NCBI GenBank assembly: GCA_947498505.1
Contig: CANMKG010000005.1
Coordinates: 1 to 64,000 of the forward strand
Reading direction: 5' to 3'
Source: an uncultured Maribacter sp.
GTDB taxonomy: Bacteria; Bacteroidota; Bacteroidia; Flavobacteriales; Flavobacteriaceae
Length of the DNA: 64,000 bases
The position numbers and the translations under genes were made by a program. Under the pieces are notes generated by a model. It was not told where the DNA came from. It did not search any database and saw only the letters and a program-made list of their open reading frames with translations. Each line of letters starts with the position of its first letter. Position 1 is the first letter of the stretch. This document shows, piece by piece, positions 61,283-64,000 of this stretch.

Positions 61283-62041
61283 ATGTCAGTACTAACAAGA
61301 GAACAAGTGCCTGGATTTCTGTTTTTGATGGATCAAATACAGGAAGTAGAAAATGAGTTGCGTATTTCTACAAGAAGGGAGTTTATTAAAACCATTGCCG
61401 CGCACGATAGTGTAAGCATATCCGAAAAAACCATTAGAAGGCTTTTTAGATTACGAGATTTTTTCGAAAAGGAAAGCCCCACTTTAGAGGATATGTGTGA
61501 CATTCATGCGCCAGCAATTCCGACCCTAAATCAAATGACAAGGTTTTACGCTAATAGCAGCCTTTTTTCATTTGAAGATCACATTGAGGATTATGAGGAA
61601 ATTATTCTCGAAAAACATTACGACAAGAAAGCTTCTGTTAAAGCTTTGGATGCAGTTTTTGGTATAGATTGTAGTGCAGAACATGAAATACCAAAAAAGG
61701 TAAGACACTTAGTAGGTAAAATTAAGAGTACCGAAAAACAGAACCAATTGCTATTAGAGCTTTTGGAAGAAGTTGGAGTTGCAATTAAACCAAAAAAGGA
61801 GGAAGTAGATTACGAAAAAATGGTGAATCAACTTTGCGCAAGTAATCTAAAATTGGTAAGATACTTGAAAATAGTAGGTGGGGTTATAATTGTACTAGCG
61901 TCGTCTGAAATTAGTGCAATACAGGACTTGTTTGCTGACATTCAGGAAAGTGTTTTTGATGGTATTAAAGGTTACGATGAAGAAGTTGTACAAGACAAGA
62001 ATGAAATTCCGCAAAAAGCACGCAAGCTAGTTGAAATTTAA
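61283..62041 (+). CDS. unknown protein, mostly helical
   Basis: The 252-residue protein begins MSVLTREQVPGFLFLMDQIQ. It has a DNA-binding-like helical stretch (about 30-60; RREFIKTIAAHDSVSISEKTIRRLFRLRDFF), a helical acidic middle and one hydrophobic segment (about 195-214; LKLVRYLKIVGGVIIVLASS) that may be a membrane helix or buried core. The C-terminus is acidic. I do not recognise it. It is monocistronic between a promoter region and a strong terminator. Confidence 0.7.
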   Translation: MSVLTREQVPGFLFLMDQIQEVENELRISTRREFIKTIAAHDSVSISEKTIRRLFRLRDFFEKESPTLEDMCDIHAPAIPTLNQMTRFYANSSLFSFEDHIEDYEEIILEKHYDKKASVKALDAVFGIDCSAEHEIPKKVRHLVGKIKSTEKQNQLLLELLEEVGVAIKPKKEEVDYEKMVNQLCASNLKLVRYLKIVGGVIIVLASSEISAIQDLFADIQESVFDGIKGYDEEVVQDKNEIPQKARKLVEI

Positions 62042-62059
62042 TTGTTGAATCACAAGATT

Positions 62060-62096
62060 AAAAAAGCCTTGATTTAAAAATCAAGGCTTTTTTAAT
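62060..62096 (+). terminator. rho-independent terminator
   Basis: AAAAAAGCCTTGATT (62060-62074) pairs with AATCAAGGCTTTTTT (62079-62093) in a near-perfect stem with T-runs. It is also usable by the opposing DoxX gene. Confidence 0.92.
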
Positions 62097-62118
62097 GGTT
62101 AAAACACTGGTATAGTGT

Positions 62119-62472
62119 TTATTTCATGAGTTTGTTCATGTAAATGTTAGATACTACTAAAACCGCCATAAGTATTACAAGTAAAAACAATATAAATATG
62201 GAGTCTTTATGTTTTATATGAGCTACTAAGGCAGTAATTAAAAACAGCCCAACACCAGCGTAAGTCCATTCCTTTACCTGTAAAGGCGCAAAAGGCAGTA
62301 TTAGTATAACCGCAGCTATAAGTTTTAAAACAGCCAATTCTACTCTAAAAAAGTCTGGAAACCCTAATGCCTTTACACCTTCAATAGTGTTTTTACTGAA
62401 TAGATAAGTGTAAGAACTTAACAATAAAAAAGAAGAAATTATAATCGTGGATGACCAATATATTGTTTTCAT
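62119..62472 (-). CDS. DoxX-like membrane protein
   Basis: The 117-residue protein has four membrane helices (about 5-25, 45-62, 68-88, 95-113) with the DoxX-type segments TIEGVKALGFPDFFRVELAVLKLIAAVIL and VKEWTYAGVGLFLITALVAHI. It is an inner-membrane protein linked to redox functions in some family members. It is ten bases downstream of the SDR gene, and both are under the TetR gene, so the three form one transcription unit. Confidence 0.88.
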   Translation of the reverse strand: MKTIYWSSTIIISSFLLLSSYTYLFSKNTIEGVKALGFPDFFRVELAVLKLIAAVILILPFAPLQVKEWTYAGVGLFLITALVAHIKHKDSIFILFLLVILMAVLVVSNIYMNKLMK

Positions 62473-62481
62473 ATTTTTTAG

Positions 62482-63342
62482 TTATAAAAAACTTTCCTTA
62501 ATCTGATTAACTATTTTTGTACCATCAGGGTCTGCTTGAGTTTTTAAGGTACAAAAATTCTCGGCCCATTTTGAAGTACGAATGCGCAAGGGAGCTTTTT
62601 CTGTCTGTGTTACCTTTAAAATTACTTCAGCAACCTCAAGACCTGTTTGGTAAATTTGTTCTGTACTCTCGTTAGCTCTTTTTTGATTTCCTGCCATGTA
62701 CCTTTCAAAGATAGGTAAGTATTCGCCAGTTGCAAATTGACCTTCAACGGCAGTTTTTTCAATGGCAGAGGTCATAAATTCTGTAGCTATTCCTCCAGGT
62801 TCAACACAAGTAATGTTAATATTAAAAGCATCACTTATATAGGTTGCAAGACCTTCCATATAACCTTCTACGGCAAATTTTGCTCCACAATACAATTCGT
62901 TAAAGGGCTGACCAACTAAACCACCAACCGAGGTAATGCTAATGATTTGACCAGACTTTTGTTTTCTCATAAAGGGTATTACAGCTTGGGTACAAAGTAC
63001 AACGCCGTGATAATTAACGTCGGTAACCCATTTAATTTCTTCCTCTGTTGCATGTTCCGTTGTTTTAGCGAAACCCGCTCCAGCATTGTTCACTAAAACG
63101 TCTATGCTGTTATCTTTTGCTATTATGGTATTTACAGCAGATTTTATAGAAGTACTATTGGTTACATCTAGTTGAAGAATTTCAATATCTAGATTTTCTT
63201 CTTCAATTTTTGCTTTCAGATTGTTGGCCTTATCTAAATTTCGCATTGTAGCGTAGACCTTGTAATTGTTTTTGGCAAATAGAATGGCGCTTTCAAATCC
63301 TACGCCAGTTGAAGTTCCAGTAATTAATACATTTTTTTTCAT
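62482..63342 (-). CDS. SDR-family oxidoreductase
   Basis: The 286-residue enzyme has the NAD(P)-binding TGTSTGVG motif (about 7-14), NNAGAG (about 82-87), the catalytic Ser in ISITSVGG (about 132-139) and the YCGAKFA catalytic Tyr/Lys (about 150-156). The substrate is unknown; the length and CVEPGGIATEF loop resemble classical SDRs acting on aldehydes or ketones. I use ATG 63342; the 24 extra codons upstream would cross the operator palindrome. It sits between the TetR and DoxX genes. Confidence 0.92.
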   Translation of the reverse strand: MKKNVLITGTSTGVGFESAILFAKNNYKVYATMRNLDKANNLKAKIEEENLDIEILQLDVTNSTSIKSAVNTIIAKDNSIDVLVNNAGAGFAKTTEHATEEEIKWVTDVNYHGVVLCTQAVIPFMRKQKSGQIISITSVGGLVGQPFNELYCGAKFAVEGYMEGLATYISDAFNINITCVEPGGIATEFMTSAIEKTAVEGQFATGEYLPIFERYMAGNQKRANESTEQIYQTGLEVAEVILKVTQTEKAPLRIRTSKWAENFCTLKTQADPDGTKIVNQIKESFL

Positions 63343-63354
63343 CGTAATTATTTT

Positions 63355-63376
63355 TTGGAATGAATGTTCATTCCAA
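63355..63376. promoter_or_regulatory. operator palindrome in front of the SDR gene
   Basis: A perfect inverted repeat has arms TTGGAATGAA and TTCATTCCAA separated by two bases. It lies between the TetR stop and the SDR start. Its left half recurs in the second operator at 63963. Confidence 0.7.
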
Positions 63377-63392
63377 TTAGTAGTTGTTTTTT

Positions 63393-63944
63393 TTATTCCT
63401 TGATTGCATCCCAAACCATTTGAATTTGATTTTTAAGAGAAGCTTGTTTTTTTTCTGATTGATTAAAGTACCATCGTAAATACGATAAAATGGCTCCGCC
63501 TACAAACATTAATATCTCATTAATATCAATACTTTTAATAATGCGTTCTTGCTTTCCTCTAACCAATAACTCATAAACTGGCAAAACAGCTTTTTCACCA
63601 ACACTTTTACTTTCTTTAGTAATTATAGGAGAAGCCTGTAATTGCTCCATAAATTTAAAATAGTCAGGATTATTGATGAAAAAGTCGATAATTAATGCAA
63701 AATAACCCTCAAATTGTGTTTTAATGGGTTTTTTTAAATCAAAGTCTTTTAGAGTTGATTTTTCCTCTTCCTTTATATTTATGTAAATTTCATTGATTAA
63801 CAATTCTTTGTTAGGAAAGTAGTTGTAAATGGTTCCCATTCCTGTTCCAGCAGCTTTTGCAATGGCGGACATAGGCGTGTTATGAACCCCCTTCTCAGTA
63901 AGAATCTTAAGCGCTGAAGATAATATAGCTTGTTTTTTAGTCAC
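63393..63944 (-). CDS. TetR-family transcriptional regulator
   Basis: The 183-residue regulator has an N-terminal helix-turn-helix (about 3-50; KQAILSSALKILTEKGVHNTPMSAIAKAAGTGMGTIYNYFPNKELL), where the second helix and NYF are the TetR signature. The helical C-terminal domain is ligand-binding. The start is GTG 63944: an upstream TTG (63980) would read through the -7 box and the operator. Two related palindromes (63355 and 63961) flank the gene, as expected if it represses itself and the downstream SDR-DoxX genes. Confidence 0.9.
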   Translation of the reverse strand: MTKKQAILSSALKILTEKGVHNTPMSAIAKAAGTGMGTIYNYFPNKELLINEIYINIKEEEKSTLKDFDLKKPIKTQFEGYFALIIDFFINNPDYFKFMEQLQASPIITKESKSVGEKAVLPVYELLVRGKQERIIKSIDINEILMFVGGAILSYLRWYFNQSEKKQASLKNQIQMVWDAIKE

Positions 63945-63948
63945 ACTG

Positions 63949-63956
63949 CAAATATA
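63949..63956 (-). promoter_or_regulatory. -7 box (TATATTTG) for the TetR gene
   Basis: The TAnnTTTG match on the minus strand ends four bases before the GTG start, so the transcript would be leaderless or nearly so. Confidence 0.55.
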
Positions 63957-63960
63957 TGTT

Positions 63961-63982
63961 TTTTGGAATGAATACTCCAAAA
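63961..63982. promoter_or_regulatory. operator-like palindrome upstream of the TetR gene
   Basis: The arms TTTTGGA / TCCAAAA enclose ATGAATAC. The left part TTGGAATGAAT is identical to the left half of the palindrome at 63355. It lies directly upstream of the -7 box, where it would block RNA polymerase. Confidence 0.6.
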
Positions 63983-64000
63983 AAAGTATTCGTGAGATTT

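Overview
The window is a contiguous chromosomal segment from a member of the Bacteroidetes, most likely a marine Flavobacteriaceae. It is AT-rich and has no Shine-Dalgarno-like spacing before starts. Instead many genes carry the Bacteroidetes -7 box (TAnnTTTG) close to the ATG. Lineage-typical genes include a type IX secretion (T9SS) type B cargo protein with a PorP/SprF partner, the DUF4295 protein behind rpmB-rpmG, BshC of bacillithiol synthesis, DUF5916 and carboxypeptidase-regulatory-domain outer-membrane proteins, and a LytS/LytR-type TPR kinase. No rRNA, tRNA, CRISPR array, prophage or transposase was seen.

Layout. 1-3.8 kb: a surface-protein operon (3' end of a secreted protein, T9SS type B cargo, PorP/SprF). 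3.8-6.2 kb: isoprenoid (idi), pterin and mannose-6-P isomerase genes. 6.2-16.1 kb: envelope and enzyme genes and an ECF sigma factor with a divergent membrane gene; two identical ECF-type promoters face away from each other between them. 16.2-24 kb: htpG, a FabH-like synthase, a TonB-type receptor, a CoA-binding protein and a sodium:solute symporter. 24.1-44.2 kb: mostly housekeeping (recR, a 2-oxoacid dehydrogenase E2, a DnaQ-like exonuclease, cinA, rpmB, rpmG, ftsY, rimO, an M14 peptidase, bshC, guaA, a LysM protein, OsmC and DUF922).

44.3-55.9 kb is a strikingly different accessory block. It holds fourteen mostly unrelated, poorly characterised genes, all on the minus strand and nearly all single-gene units. 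Most of the gaps from 46.8 kb onward contain imperfect inverted repeats of about 55-200 bp with related ends (coding strand: TAACAATGGCTATAA-like at the gene end, CCGTTAGCATTAATT-like before the next gene). Several stop codons lie inside the repeat. The organisation resembles an integron cassette array with attC-like sites, but no integrase or attI is visible. This is the most interesting structure in the window. Cargo includes a trypsin-like protease, DUF5694-like, DUF5946-like and DUF4932-like proteins, a zinc-ribbon protein, small membrane proteins, and a HEPN-like protein beside a protein with a nuclease-like motif (possible defence or toxin functions).

56.1-64 kb: four small secreted or outer-membrane genes divergent from a TPR histidine kinase/LytTR regulator pair, a previously unlisted 56-residue lipoprotein gene, an unknown conserved-looking gene, then a DoxX/SDR/TetR group in which two related palindromes suggest TetR autoregulation.

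Other regulatory signals: many rho-independent terminators, and two orphan terminators in gene-free stretches (about 22.0 and 39.4 kb) that imply small unannotated transcripts.
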